DNA from: Flavobacteriales bacterium
Lineage (GTDB): Bacteria > Bacteroidota > Bacteroidia > Flavobacteriales_F > PHOS-HE28
Length of the DNA stretch: 64,000 nucleotides
Assembly: GCA_019638085.1 (NCBI GenBank)
Contig: JAHBUL010000017.1
Location: 1-64,000, forward strand
Direction of reading: 5' to 3'
Shown: one piece after another, positions 1 to 7,489 of the stretch
Layout of the letters: the number at the start of each line of letters is the position of its first letter
How positions within the stretch are numbered: position 1 is the stretch's first letter
Program-made: the position numbers and the translations under genes
The notes under the pieces: model-generated
What the model was told of the DNA's origin: nothing
Databases searched by the model: none
Seen by the model: the letters and a program-made list of their open reading frames with translations, nothing else

Positions 1-424
1 AACTGGAGTCCAGTATTTCTTCAGGGGTCTGTGATGCCTCTTCGGAACTCTCATTGGATCCGGAGGCATTGCGTTTCGACATGGAGGAGAGGAAGTCATT
101 GAAATCAGTGAATTTCCGGAGATAGGCGATATTGATCCTTCCCGGCTTCAGCTTGAGTTCTTGCTTACCTCTTGAAGTTATCTGCATCGTCCCCCGTTTC
201 GGGGATATGAGCAGCCCGGCCTTGACAAGATGGAAACGAGCCCACATAACCCGATTGTAGAATGTCTGTTGCACTCCACTTGGAAGCATTTCGTTCTTCT
301 CCTTCTCGGTCAACTTGAACTTGGTGGCAAGGGCTTCAACCACATCCCTATTGGTGTGAGGATTTCCATCGGAAACATATTCCAATAGAGGAAGCATCGT
401 GGATTGGTAGTCCGGAATGGCCAT
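1..424 (-). CDS. mrr: Mrr-type restriction endonuclease, N-terminal part (runs off left edge)
   Basis: I translated this frame by hand from the ATG at 424; it stays open for 141 codons to the window edge. The protein opens MAIPDYQSTMLPLLEYVSDG, followed by helix-rich sequence containing LPSGVQQTFYNRVMWARFHL and KAGLLISPKRGTMQITSRG. This is the winged-helix DNA-binding domain (Mrr_N) of the Mrr family, which recognises DNA ahead of a C-terminal PD-(D/E)XK nuclease. The last visible residues, TPEEILDSS, are the usual linker to the nuclease, which lies outside the window. Mrr proteins cut modified DNA, acting as type IV restriction. Whether this copy is intact cannot be judged. No upstream in-frame ATG gives a better start. 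A dispersed repeat lies just upstream of it. Confidence 0.85.
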   Translation of the reverse strand, partial: MAIPDYQSTMLPLLEYVSDGNPHTNRDVVEALATKFKLTEKEKNEMLPSGVQQTFYNRVMWARFHLVKAGLLISPKRGTMQITSRGKQELKLKPGRINIAYLRKFTDFNDFLSSMSKRNASGSNESSEEASQTPEEILDSS

Positions 425-470
425 GGATGGATACTTTGGGCAGGCAAGTTCGTTGTTATACCGGGAACCC

Positions 471-616
471 GCGTGAGGGATAGGAGCGGCACCCCGCAGT
501 GGTGTAGGGGCGATGCATGCATCGCACATGCGCCGCGAGGAGTAAAGCGGATAGCCCGACCCCGCTGCTCCTGATCGCAGCAGAGCGGAGCCGAAGGATG
601 AGCGGGGGCACGCCCA
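471..616 (-). repeat. Dispersed modular repeat, copy A (reverse orientation)
   Basis: Read on the minus strand, it starts TGGGCGTGCCCCCGCT, contains GGGGTCGGGCTATCCGCT and CTCCTCGC, and ends CTCCTATCCCTCACGC. The same three conserved boxes occur in the same order at 6384-6498 on the plus strand. Between the boxes the sequence differs but still pairs with itself: CCCCGCT is matched by AGCGGGG around the first variable arm, and a perfect 16-bp palindrome, GCGATGCATGCATCGC (510-525), lies in the second. It fills most of the gap between mrr and the four-helix-bundle gene. I have seen elements of this style scattered in Bacteroidota genomes; their function is unknown to me. Confidence 0.75.
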
Positions 617-622
617 ATAGAT

Positions 623-1288
623 TCAATCCTTTGGCTTCTGCGCTTTCAGTTCCGACCTCACTTTGTACAAGCGCTCGCTGAAGCCTCCGTCCTTTTCGAA
701 AGCGCGGGCTTGACTTTCCACCTGTTTGTCCAATAGGTGGATCGCGATCTTGCTCAAGGTCTGGCCGACGTTGGCGCTGATCTCGGCGTATGCCCGGCCT
801 TGCACGGTGGCCGGTGTTCGCGCAGTGCGTGGCCCTTCCGGAGCTGCCGTGCGTGCTTCCTTTTCGCGTTCCCAAAGCGCCTTGATCCACAGCGCGACTT
901 CATCGGCATCCTTGCAGCGTGCGTTGCTCAGCTCCTTCCGACGCGGGTCCATGGGTTCCCACAAGGGCAGTTTGCGGTGTTCCAGAAATGCCTCGTAGTC
1001 CTTCCGAAGCTCATCCAAGCTGGCGCGCGCCACGCTGGTGAGGTTCAGCTCCAACTTCTTGGTGGTAGCACTGATCTTGCTGCCTTCTCCGATGTTGCTT
1101 TCCCCGCTGCGTGCGGCTTGCTCCATCTGGTCGTGGGTGCGGCTGCCGCGAGGTATGTAACGATCCACGAAGCGAACGGTCACGAGGTAGAGCAGCTTGG
1201 CCACTTGGTAGCTCACCAGCTTTTCGTAGCCACCGCTGGGCGGAAGGATCTTGGAGTATTTGGGGTCGCGGTGTTGCATGGTAGCCAA
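623..1288 (-). CDS. Four helix bundle suffix domain protein
   Basis: The protein has 221 aa. The first ~120 residues look like the four-helix-bundle family related to proteins encoded in 23S rRNA intervening sequences and to Avd: YEKLVSYQVAKLLYLVTVRF, then RSGESNIGEGSKISATTKK and ELNLTSVARASLDELRKDYE. The C-terminal part (DADEVALWIKAL, then a charged tail) matches what is called the four-helix-bundle suffix domain. It is probably cytosolic; no signal peptide or membrane segment is visible. The molecular role is not known; relatives of the fold bind nucleic acid. The ATG at 1288 gives MATMQHRDPKYSK; the second Met, three codons on, is an alternative. It lies downstream of dinB in the same orientation, with a strong inverted repeat (1308-1382) in between, so co-transcription is doubtful. 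Confidence 0.75.
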   Translation of the reverse strand: MATMQHRDPKYSKILPPSGGYEKLVSYQVAKLLYLVTVRFVDRYIPRGSRTHDQMEQAARSGESNIGEGSKISATTKKLELNLTSVARASLDELRKDYEAFLEHRKLPLWEPMDPRRKELSNARCKDADEVALWIKALWEREKEARTAAPEGPRTARTPATVQGRAYAEISANVGQTLSKIAIHLLDKQVESQARAFEKDGGFSERLYKVRSELKAQKPKD

Positions 1289-1307
1289 GTTAGTTGTAGT
1301 GGGTTAA

Positions 1308-1382
1308 ATGGACTCGAATGGACGCAAATGGACGCACCCGCTCTGCGGTGCGCCAGGTCCATTTGCGTCCATTGGAGTCCAT
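1308..1382. repeat. Long near-perfect inverted repeat built from a 10-bp tandem motif
   Basis: The left arm 1308-1333 and right arm 1357-1382 are reverse complements over 26 positions with one mismatch. Each arm is itself made of repeats of about 10 bp of the form ATGGACKCRA (ATGGACTCGA, ATGGACGCAA, ATGGACGCAC). The loop contains CGCACC...GGTGCG, which can extend the structure. It sits between the dinB stop and the start of the four-helix-bundle gene, so it could terminate dinB transcription, although no T-tract follows on either strand. Its tandem character is more like a small mobile or REP-type element. Confidence 0.7.
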
Positions 1383-1406
1383 TGGCTTTGGTTATTCCGA
1401 TCTGAT

Positions 1407-2627
1407 TCAACTCCTTCTATTCGCCAACAGCACCGGGGCCTGCCCATCGAAAGGGTTATCCATTCTTCCGATGCTTTTGGCGCCCATGCCGGCGGCGCGC
1501 ATCACCATGCGGTCGCCGAAGCGCTTGCGCACTTTGTCCATCGCTTGGTAGAGGTTCATGGCCTCCTGCGTGTCGGTGAAGGCGTCCATCTGGTGGCCGC
1601 CGCCCACGAGGTGGCTGAAGCGGATGCCCACCAAGCGGATGCGTTGGCGACGGTCGTACAGTGCGCGGAAGAGCTCGTGCACCGTGGGCAGGATGATGTG
1701 GTCACACGCGGTGTAGCCGATGCGTAGCTGCCGCGTGTGCGTGTTCATGTCGGCATAGCGGATCTTCACGGCGATGCAGCTGGTGAGCTTGTCACCTTTG
1801 CGCAGTTGGTAGGCGAGGTTTTCCGCCATGGCGGTGAGCAGGCCGCGCAGCTTCGCCATGTCGATGGTGTCGCGCTCGAAGGTGCGTTCGGTGCTGATGC
1901 TCTTCCGCTCGTGCCACGGCGTCACCGGGCTGGGGTCGATGCCGTTCGCCTTGCGCCACAGCACCGGCCCGTGCTCGCCCAGCAGCCGTTGCATCAGGTC
2001 TATCGGCAGCTCTTGCATGGTGTGGATACGTGCCACGCCCATGCTGCGCAGCAGGTGCGCCGTTTTGCCGCCCACGCCGGGAATGCTCTCGATGGGCATC
2101 GGCGCGAGGAAGGGCTTTTCGGTGCCGCGCTCCACCTCGCGTTGGCCGTTGGGCTTGGCGGTGTTGGTGGCCACCTTGCTCACCGTCTTGTTGATGCTCA
2201 GCCCGAAGCTGTTCGGCAGACCGGTCTCCTTGGCGATGTACTGGCGCAGCTCGCTGGCCAGCTTCATCGCGCCGAAGAACTTCTCCATGCCGGTGAGGTC
2301 CACGTAGAACTCGTCCACGCTGGTCTTCTCAAAGAGCGGCACGCGCTCGCGGATGATCTCGGTGACCTCGTCGCTCTTCTTCATGTAGGCACCGCTATCG
2401 CCGCGCAGGATGATCGCATCCGGACAGAGCTGCTTGGCGGTGCGCATGGGCATGGCGCTGCGCACGCCGAAGTGCCTTGCCTCGTAGCTGCATGAGGCCA
2501 CCACGCCGCGGTCGCTGTCGGAACCCACCAGCACGGGTTTGCCACATAGTTCCGGATGCTTCAGGCGTTCCACGCTCACGAAAAAGCTGTCGAGGTCGAG
2601 GTGGACGATGGTGCGTTGCTTGCTCAT
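1407..2627 (-). CDS. dinB: DNA polymerase IV (Y-family, DinB)
   Basis: This is a 406-aa Y-family translesion polymerase. The start is the ATG at 2627, giving MSKQRTIVHLDLDSFFVSVE; an upstream ATG at 2681 would only add an arginine-rich tail that runs through a hairpin. Catalytic acidic residues are visible: Asp11 in HLDLDSFF, and Asp105-Glu106 in TSVDEFYVDLTG. The helix-hairpin-helix segment IPGVGGKTAHLLRSMGV follows the palm, and the little-finger domain occupies roughly residues 235-350. The tail GRMDNPFDG and LLANRRS looks like Bacteroidota homologues. Pol IV copies past damaged bases with low fidelity and is usually damage-inducible; no recognised SOS box is seen, only a strong hairpin in the leader (2635-2663). 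Confidence 0.92.
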   Translation of the reverse strand: MSKQRTIVHLDLDSFFVSVERLKHPELCGKPVLVGSDSDRGVVASCSYEARHFGVRSAMPMRTAKQLCPDAIILRGDSGAYMKKSDEVTEIIRERVPLFEKTSVDEFYVDLTGMEKFFGAMKLASELRQYIAKETGLPNSFGLSINKTVSKVATNTAKPNGQREVERGTEKPFLAPMPIESIPGVGGKTAHLLRSMGVARIHTMQELPIDLMQRLLGEHGPVLWRKANGIDPSPVTPWHERKSISTERTFERDTIDMAKLRGLLTAMAENLAYQLRKGDKLTSCIAVKIRYADMNTHTRQLRIGYTACDHIILPTVHELFRALYDRRQRIRLVGIRFSHLVGGGHQMDAFTDTQEAMNLYQAMDKVRKRFGDRMVMRAAGMGAKSIGRMDNPFDGQAPVLLANRRS

Positions 2628-2634
2628 GGATGAT

Positions 2635-2663
2635 CGCGATCGACGTTGAAGCCGTCGATCGCG
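2635..2663. promoter_or_regulatory. Perfect 11-bp-stem hairpin in the dinB leader
   Basis: CGCGATCGACG (2635-2645) and CGTCGATCGCG (2653-2663) are exact reverse complements with a 7-nt loop. The structure ends 8 nt upstream of the dinB ATG on the minus strand. It may be a protein-binding operator or a translation-masking hairpin for dinB, or the terminator of the upstream gene ending at 2706. No T-run follows it, which argues against simple intrinsic termination. The function is inferred only from position. Confidence 0.45.
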
Positions 2664-2705
2664 CCGCCATAAGATAGGCAACGGAAGAAAGCGGGAAGTT
2701 CCGCA

Positions 2706-3341
2706 TCACCCCATCGTCTTCGCATGGAAGTAGCCGCCGCTTTCCATGAATGTCTGCACCTTCAGGATCGCTTTCAACTGTTCGCCCACCAAGGGCGATT
2801 CGCGAAGCTTCTCCCGGAAACCCTCGTGCAGCAACACCACATTGCTGCCAAGCTCGTCCAGCCGGGCTTTCAGCCGACCGGCATCGTCGAGCAACTCGGT
2901 CTCCTCCCGCTCAACGGCTTGGATCAGCCCATGCACTTCGCGGTAAGCGGCCCTTCCTTCCGCGGAAAGAATATGCGTGGAGAAGAGCAGGCCCTTGGCC
3001 ATCAGATGCTCCTGCATGGGGCCGCTCTTGAAGGTGCCGAAGTCGTCGATCGTCCGGTTCATGTGGATCCGTAGGTCCGCCAAGGAATCCGGGCGGTCGG
3101 CCGGGAAGAGCGACAGCGCAAAGGCCTCGGGCGCCGAGAGGGGCACTGGGTCCGCAACATGCGTAAGGAAGAGCCGCATCACCAAATGGTGGTTGTCGTG
3201 CCCCGCCACCACCCTGCTATAGTCCAAGGAGATCGCACCGGTATGGCAGAGGTGATAGATAGTGTAACAAAGCATTGCTTCCCCCGAAGAGAAGAGCGGA
3301 TGGTGCAGATAGTGATATGTATGTGGGCCGATGGATTGCAT
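2706..3341 (-). CDS. Protein of unknown function (helical, soluble)
   Basis: The 211-aa protein is not recognised. The N-terminal half is rich in His and aromatic residues (HTYHYLHHPLFSSGEAMLCY, then GHDNHHLVMRLFLTHVADP). The C-terminal half is strongly amphipathic and helical (AVEREETELLDDAGRLKARL), consistent with a coiled coil. No signal peptide or membrane span is seen. It lies 78 nt upstream of dinB in the same orientation and could share its transcript. The gene itself is supported by normal residue composition and by the lack of a competing frame. Clustered His residues might bind metal, but no known motif is evident. Confidence 0.65.
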   Translation of the reverse strand: MQSIGPHTYHYLHHPLFSSGEAMLCYTIYHLCHTGAISLDYSRVVAGHDNHHLVMRLFLTHVADPVPLSAPEAFALSLFPADRPDSLADLRIHMNRTIDDFGTFKSGPMQEHLMAKGLLFSTHILSAEGRAAYREVHGLIQAVEREETELLDDAGRLKARLDELGSNVVLLHEGFREKLRESPLVGEQLKAILKVQTFMESGGYFHAKTMG

Positions 3342-3522
3342 GGCAACGGTTTTTAAATGGATAACAACCGGTGCGATGAAAGGTGCGCGGTGCTGTCCCC
3401 TCAGCGGTCTCCGCCGTACGGCAGACCCTGAGGACCCTCAGGACACTGTGGCCAATTTTCTCCTATGTTTCTTTGCCTGGAAGGCATCCCGCGCAACACC
3501 AAGGCTGATGCCGCAGAGCACC

Positions 3523-4332
3523 ATGATCATCGACATCCATACCCACATCAACAACTACCACGAAGATCGCGTGGTCTCCCTCGAGGAATGCTTGGACCGC
3601 CTTGTAGCGGCCATGGCGGAGAACAAGGTGGACTACTCCTTGGTGCTCACCTCGTACAAAGTGAACGAGCATAGGCCGAGCACCAAGCGCGTGGTGGAGG
3701 CCATCAGCGGAAGGAAGAACCTGGGCGTGGTGGCAGGCATCAGCTACCTGCACTACAACCATCATGACCTGAGCGAGATCGCTGAATACCTGCAACAGGG
3801 CCTTGTAAAAGGATTGAAGCTCTATCCCGGATACGAGCCGTTCTACCCGAACGATACGCGCTTGAAAGTGGTCTACGACATGGCCGTGGAATACGACGTG
3901 CCCGTGATGTTCCACAGCGGCGACACCTATGCACCGACCGGTCGCGTCAAGTACTCGCACCCGCTCCAGATCGACGACCTGGCCGTGGACTTCCCCACCA
4001 TGAAGATCGTGATCTGCCACGTGGGCAACCCATGGATCAAGGACTGCATGGAAGTGGTGTACAAGAACGACAACGTCTATGCCGACTTTTCAGGCCTGGT
4101 GCTCGGCGACTTCACCGACAAGTTCGAGAAGTTCATGAAGAAGGAACTCGAGGAAATGATCACCTATGCCGGCAACCCGCGCTACCTGCTCTACGGCACG
4201 GATTGGCCCATCTCCAACATGGGCTCCTACCTCAACTTCATCAAGCAACTGGACCTGCCGGACGACCGCAAGGAAATGATCCTCTGGAAGAATGCGGCGG
4301 AGTTGTTCAAGATCGATGTGACGCAGCTGTAG
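3523..4332 (+). CDS. Amidohydrolase-family metal-dependent hydrolase
   Basis: This is a 269-aa TIM-barrel amidohydrolase (Amidohydro_2/COG2159 style). I chose the ATG at 3523 because MIIDIHTHINNYHE puts the metal-binding HxH (His6, His8) at the end of strand 1, as in the family; the 64 residues that could be added upstream are not protein-like. Further expected ligands follow in order: HSGD after VPVMF, CHVGNPW, and YGTDWP near residues 225-230, which carries the final barrel Asp. Such enzymes hydrolyse or decarboxylate small carbonyl compounds. The substrate cannot be told from sequence. It is monocistronic by spacing, diverging from the gene on its left and converging on the one at 4369. 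Confidence 0.85.
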   Translation: MIIDIHTHINNYHEDRVVSLEECLDRLVAAMAENKVDYSLVLTSYKVNEHRPSTKRVVEAISGRKNLGVVAGISYLHYNHHDLSEIAEYLQQGLVKGLKLYPGYEPFYPNDTRLKVVYDMAVEYDVPVMFHSGDTYAPTGRVKYSHPLQIDDLAVDFPTMKIVICHVGNPWIKDCMEVVYKNDNVYADFSGLVLGDFTDKFEKFMKKELEEMITYAGNPRYLLYGTDWPISNMGSYLNFIKQLDLPDDRKEMILWKNAAELFKIDVTQL

Positions 4333-4368
4333 GGGCAGCTTTTCAGTAACCTCTCCGGTCATTCCTGA

Positions 4369-4791
4369 TCACTTGAGCCCAATGAACAGGATGATCCAGA
4401 ACAGCGTGCCCAGGATCAACGCCGCCATGCGTTGCCGATACTTTCTATTGAAGCTCCGCCGGTCCAGTTCGGAAAGTCCGAGCTTGTATTCCAGGCCGAA
4501 CTTCCTGGCCAAAAGTTTGGTCAGGATCATGAACGGAGCACCCAAAAGGACGAGCAGGAGCTTCCAAAGTGGATAGCCCTCCTGTGCATGCCGACCATGC
4601 AACTCCTCCAGAGCGATCGATGCCTGAGAGAACGACTGTTCATGCGTCTTGATGTCTTCGGTCGGCACGCCTCGTTTGACCAGCTCCATCTGTGCCAATG
4701 CCCGTGCTTCCGGTTGCCACGAGGCGGCATCCGAGGTCATCTTCAGCAGCTCCTTCGTACTCCGTTCGGAGATGGGCGGGTGGAAGTCCAT
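4369..4791 (-). CDS. Hypothetical membrane protein with two C-terminal hydrophobic segments
   Basis: The 140-aa protein starts at the ATG at 4791 (MDFHPPISERSTKELLKMTS). Residues 8-60 look like the short helical module found in proteins that sort substrates by tail (SWQPEARALAQMELVKRGV). The C-terminal half has two hydrophobic stretches, LWKLLLVLLGAPFMIL and AALILGTLFWIILFIGLK, separated by a basic loop (RRSFNRKYRQR). This suggests an inner-membrane hairpin with a cytosolic N-terminus. No family name can be given with confidence. Its start lies 59 bp from the divergent aldehyde dehydrogenase gene, so the two promoters are close. Confidence 0.6.
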   Translation of the reverse strand: MDFHPPISERSTKELLKMTSDAASWQPEARALAQMELVKRGVPTEDIKTHEQSFSQASIALEELHGRHAQEGYPLWKLLLVLLGAPFMILTKLLARKFGLEYKLGLSELDRRSFNRKYRQRMAALILGTLFWIILFIGLK

Positions 4792-4850
4792 CGCGGAGCA
4801 AGCTACATGCGCCTGATGATCCGATCGTCGGCATCTATCTTTGAAAACCC

Positions 4851-6305
4851 ATGGCAAAGAAGAAAACCATCGATTGGGCACTCGCCCCCGCTCCTGAGAA
4901 CAAGGACCACATCACCATCAAGCCGCAGTATGAGCTCTTCATCGGCGGCAAATGGGTGAAGCCCAAGAGCGGCAAGTACTTCGATACCATCAACCCCGCC
5001 AACGAGCAGAAGCTCGCGCGCATCGCCGAGGCCAACGAGGCCGATGTGGATGCCGCCGTGAAGGCCGCCCGCAAGGCCTACCAGGGGCCATGGGGCAAGA
5101 TGCCCGCCAGCGAACGCGCCAAGTACATCTACCGCATTGCGCGGCTGATGCAGGAAAAAGCCCGCGAACTCGCCGTGATCGAAAGCATGGACGGCGGCAA
5201 GGCCATCCGCGAAAGCCGCGACATCGACATCCCGCTCGCCGCTGCCCACTTCTTCTACTATGCCGGCTGGGCCGACAAGATCTCCTACGCTTTCCCCGGC
5301 AAGCAGACCAGCCCGCTCGGCGTGGCCGGACAGGTGATCCCGTGGAACTTCCCGCTCCTGATGGCCTCCTGGAAACTCGCGCCCGCACTGGCCTGTGGCA
5401 ACACCGTGGTGCTGAAGCCCGCCGAGACCACACCCCTCACCGCACTGAAGCTTGCCGAGATCATCCAAGAAGCCGATCTCCCCGAAGGCGTCGTCAACAT
5501 CGTCACTGGCGCGGGGGCCACGGGCGCCGCGGTGGTCAACCATCCGGATGTCAACAAGGTCGCCTTCACCGGCAGCACCAACGTGGGCAAGCTCATCCAG
5601 CGAAGCACCGCAGGCTCCGGCAAAAAGCTCACCCTCGAGCTCGGCGGAAAAGCAGCCAACATCATCTTCGCAGACGCCACCATCGACCAGGCCGTGGAAG
5701 GCATCGTCAACGGCATCTACTTCAACCAAGGCCACGTATGCTGCGCCGGTAGCCGTCTCTACGTGGAAGAGGCCGTGTACGACGAAGTGCTGCGCAAGCT
5801 CAAGCACCGCATGAACAGCCTCGTCGTGGGCGACCCGCTGGACAAGAACACCGACATCGGCGCCATCAACAGCAAGGAACAGCTCGGCACCATCAACAAA
5901 TACCTCAAGATCGGCCAGGAGGAAGGCAGCGACATGTTCCAGCCCACCTGCGACCTGCCCAGCAAAGGCTTCTGGTGCCCACCCACGCTCTTCACCAACG
6001 TGGCCCAAAGCGCGCGCATCTCACAAGAAGAGATCTTCGGCCCCGTCCTCGCCGTGCAGACCTTCCGCACCATGGACGAAGTGCTGCAAAAGGCCAACAA
6101 CACCCCCTACGGCCTCAGCGCCGGCGTGTGGACGGACAAAGGCAGCAAGATCTTCAACATGACCACCAAGCTCCGCGCCGGCGTCATCTGGGCCAACACC
6201 TTCAACAAGTTCGATCCCACCTCACCGTTTGGCGGCTACAAGGAAAGCGGGTATGGACGGGAAGGAGGCGTGCATGGCTTGGGGGCGTACTTGAATTTGA
6301 ATTGA
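4851..6305 (+). CDS. Aldehyde dehydrogenase, full length
   Basis: This 484-aa NAD(P)-dependent aldehyde dehydrogenase oxidises an aldehyde to the acid. Visible motifs are PWNFP (around residue 166), the cofactor-binding FTGSTNVGK (239-247), LELGGK with the general base Glu263, and FNQGHVCCAG with catalytic Cys297. The length is normal for the family. A second ALDH gene at 8205 is truncated before the catalytic domain. A full-length plus a degenerate ALDH side by side is the arrangement fused in ALDH16 proteins, so I infer that the two products work together. The usual deoC neighbour is not in this window, and the substrate is unknown. The ATG at 4851 follows a short leader and gives a basic, lysine-rich start. 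Confidence 0.92.
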   Translation: MAKKKTIDWALAPAPENKDHITIKPQYELFIGGKWVKPKSGKYFDTINPANEQKLARIAEANEADVDAAVKAARKAYQGPWGKMPASERAKYIYRIARLMQEKARELAVIESMDGGKAIRESRDIDIPLAAAHFFYYAGWADKISYAFPGKQTSPLGVAGQVIPWNFPLLMASWKLAPALACGNTVVLKPAETTPLTALKLAEIIQEADLPEGVVNIVTGAGATGAAVVNHPDVNKVAFTGSTNVGKLIQRSTAGSGKKLTLELGGKAANIIFADATIDQAVEGIVNGIYFNQGHVCCAGSRLYVEEAVYDEVLRKLKHRMNSLVVGDPLDKNTDIGAINSKEQLGTINKYLKIGQEEGSDMFQPTCDLPSKGFWCPPTLFTNVAQSARISQEEIFGPVLAVQTFRTMDEVLQKANNTPYGLSAGVWTDKGSKIFNMTTKLRAGVIWANTFNKFDPTSPFGGYKESGYGREGGVHGLGAYLNLN

Positions 6306-6322
6306 GTGATGATGCACGCTGT

Positions 6323-6385
6323 CACATCGAGCAATAGCGAAGCGACACTACGCAGAGCGCGAAGCGATCGAGAAGTCGAGATGTG
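6323..6385. repeat. Imperfect inverted repeat abutting dispersed repeat copy B
   Basis: CACATCGAG near 6323 and GTCGAGATGTG ending at 6385 form an imperfect inverted pair. Between them lie short reiterations of GCGAAGCGA type. The element joins directly onto the dispersed repeat beginning at 6384. Elements with CACATCGAG...CGAGATGTG ends occur in many Bacteroidota intergenic regions as far as I know. It could be a hairpin left by a small mobile element or a terminator for the aldehyde dehydrogenase gene. Confidence 0.4.
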
Positions 6386-6498
6386 GGCGTGCCCCCTTGC
6401 TCAAATGCAGCAAGGGGTCGGGCTATCCGCTGCAAGTCCTCGCACCCCCGGCCTACGAGCCGGGGTCGCTGTGGGCTTTCCGCTTCTATCCCTCACGC
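6384..6498 (+). repeat. Dispersed modular repeat, copy B
   Basis: It starts TGGGCGTGCCCCC, contains GGGGTCGGGCTATCCGCT and GTCCTCGC, and ends CTTCTATCCCTCACGC, matching copy A at 471-616 box for box. Its variable arms differ from copy A yet pair perfectly: CCCCTTGCT with AGCAAGGGG (9 bp), and CCCCGGC with GCCGGGG (7 bp). It lies in the gap after the full-length ALDH gene, at the left border of the inserted block of small genes. It has no coding potential of its own. Confidence 0.75.
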
Positions 6499-6559
6499 AA
6501 GAGCAAACCTGAAGAAGCTCACAGGCGCATTCATGAACGCAGACTGCAAATTTTGAGAA

Positions 6560-6883
6560 ATGCCTGTTTCGCTGTCCTTCTCTTATGCGAAGCTCACTGA
6601 AGCGGTGGAGATTTTCGTGAACCATGAGGACGATGCAAGACAACGACTGCTCGCCGCCGAGATACCACTAACACTCATTTCAAGCGAGGACTTACCCGAG
6701 CCATACAACAAGGAATGGGCAACACTGTGGTCAATGCTAACGGATAGAGGCACGAGTCAGGATTTCTCACCATTCCAATATACCGTTCTGCAAATGAGGA
6801 AGAAGCGAGCAGCCCAGTTCATTGGAGAAATATGGAACATGATGGCCATGCTGGATTCCTTTATCAGGCGTGGTCCACATTGA
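6560..6883 (+). CDS. Small hypothetical protein
   Basis: The 107-aa protein is probably cytosolic and helical: AKLTEAVEIFVNHEDDARQR, then a middle LPEPYNKEWATLWSMLTDRG, then a basic helix RKKRAAQFIGEIWNMM. I do not recognise a named family. Its base composition is visibly less GC-rich than the ALDH genes on either side, and it follows the dispersed repeat, so it may be part of an acquired block. The layout of a short helical protein with a conserved Trp-rich middle resembles small orphan or immunity-like proteins, but that is only an impression. The stop lies upstream of the chosen start of the next gene. Confidence 0.5.
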   Translation: MPVSLSFSYAKLTEAVEIFVNHEDDARQRLLAAEIPLTLISSEDLPEPYNKEWATLWSMLTDRGTSQDFSPFQYTVLQMRKKRAAQFIGEIWNMMAMLDSFIRRGPH

Positions 6884-6935
6884 TTATTTCCATCTAATTC
6901 ACGCACATCAACCGACTCTGGTAGTTTTGATTGAG

Positions 6936-7460
6936 ATGCCTCCCCGCCTCGAATACATCACCATAGCAGCATTGTGCTTCTGCGGCTCTATCAATGCGCA
7001 GACCAATAAGATAGTGACCACTGCAATAGATAGGGTCGTCCAAGAGATCAATCAGTCGGAGGACTATGAGGTACGGACGCTGGAGAATGATGAATTTCTC
7101 GAGCAGATGACGGACGGCGGAGGTGAGTTGACGGGGCTGATGAGAAACGGACAATTGGTCAAGATGATTGAGCAGGTGGGTCTTTCGAGTTGCGTCAACG
7201 TCACTGAGTACTACTTCGAGAATTCCCAACTTGCTTTTATCTCAGTTCAAGGTTCGGAGTTCTCATATATCGACAGCACGTCCTCATTCGATCCACGCGC
7301 TCAGGACGTGACAATGAAAGCCAACTTCTATTTTCATGCGAACAAATTGATCGAGTCTGAGCTGAAGGGTTCAACGCGTTGTGGAGGTGCTCCAACCAAG
7401 GAATGGGCAGCGGTTTATCAAACCGAGGCACTGCGACTCAAGGGTTTGTTGATGCACTAG
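6936..7460 (+). CDS. Secreted or periplasmic hypothetical protein
   Basis: The 174-aa protein starts at the ATG at 6936, which places a signal peptide at the N-terminus (MPPRLEYITIAALCFCGSIN, then AQ as the likely cleavage site). Starting further upstream would put 22 residues ahead of the signal. The mature part contains two pairs of acidic segments and an alternating beta-like pattern (VTEYYFENSQLAFISVQGSE). Two cysteines, one in SSCVN and one in TRCGG, could form a disulfide. The family is not recognised. Like the preceding gene, it is less GC-rich than its surroundings. Confidence 0.6.
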   Translation: MPPRLEYITIAALCFCGSINAQTNKIVTTAIDRVVQEINQSEDYEVRTLENDEFLEQMTDGGGELTGLMRNGQLVKMIEQVGLSSCVNVTEYYFENSQLAFISVQGSEFSYIDSTSSFDPRAQDVTMKANFYFHANKLIESELKGSTRCGGAPTKEWAAVYQTEALRLKGLLMH

Positions 7461-7489
7461 GAACAAGGTTCCCCAACTCTAGCGCGACT

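Noticed and set aside
1737-2495. 252-codon plus-strand ORF inside dinB
   Set aside because: It is antisense to a clear Y-family polymerase, with His/Ala/Val/Leu bias and no recognisable domain.
3331-3522. Longer start for the amidohydrolase
   Set aside because: The extra 64 residues are Cys/Arg/Pro-rich and would displace the HxH metal motif from its usual position near the N-terminus.
4803-6008. Long minus-strand ORF (401 codons) opposite the full-length aldehyde dehydrogenase
   Set aside because: The opposite strand encodes a full-length ALDH with all catalytic motifs. The antisense protein is a compositionally biased mirror rich in Gly, Val, Leu, His and Asp, typical of GC-rich genes read in reverse.
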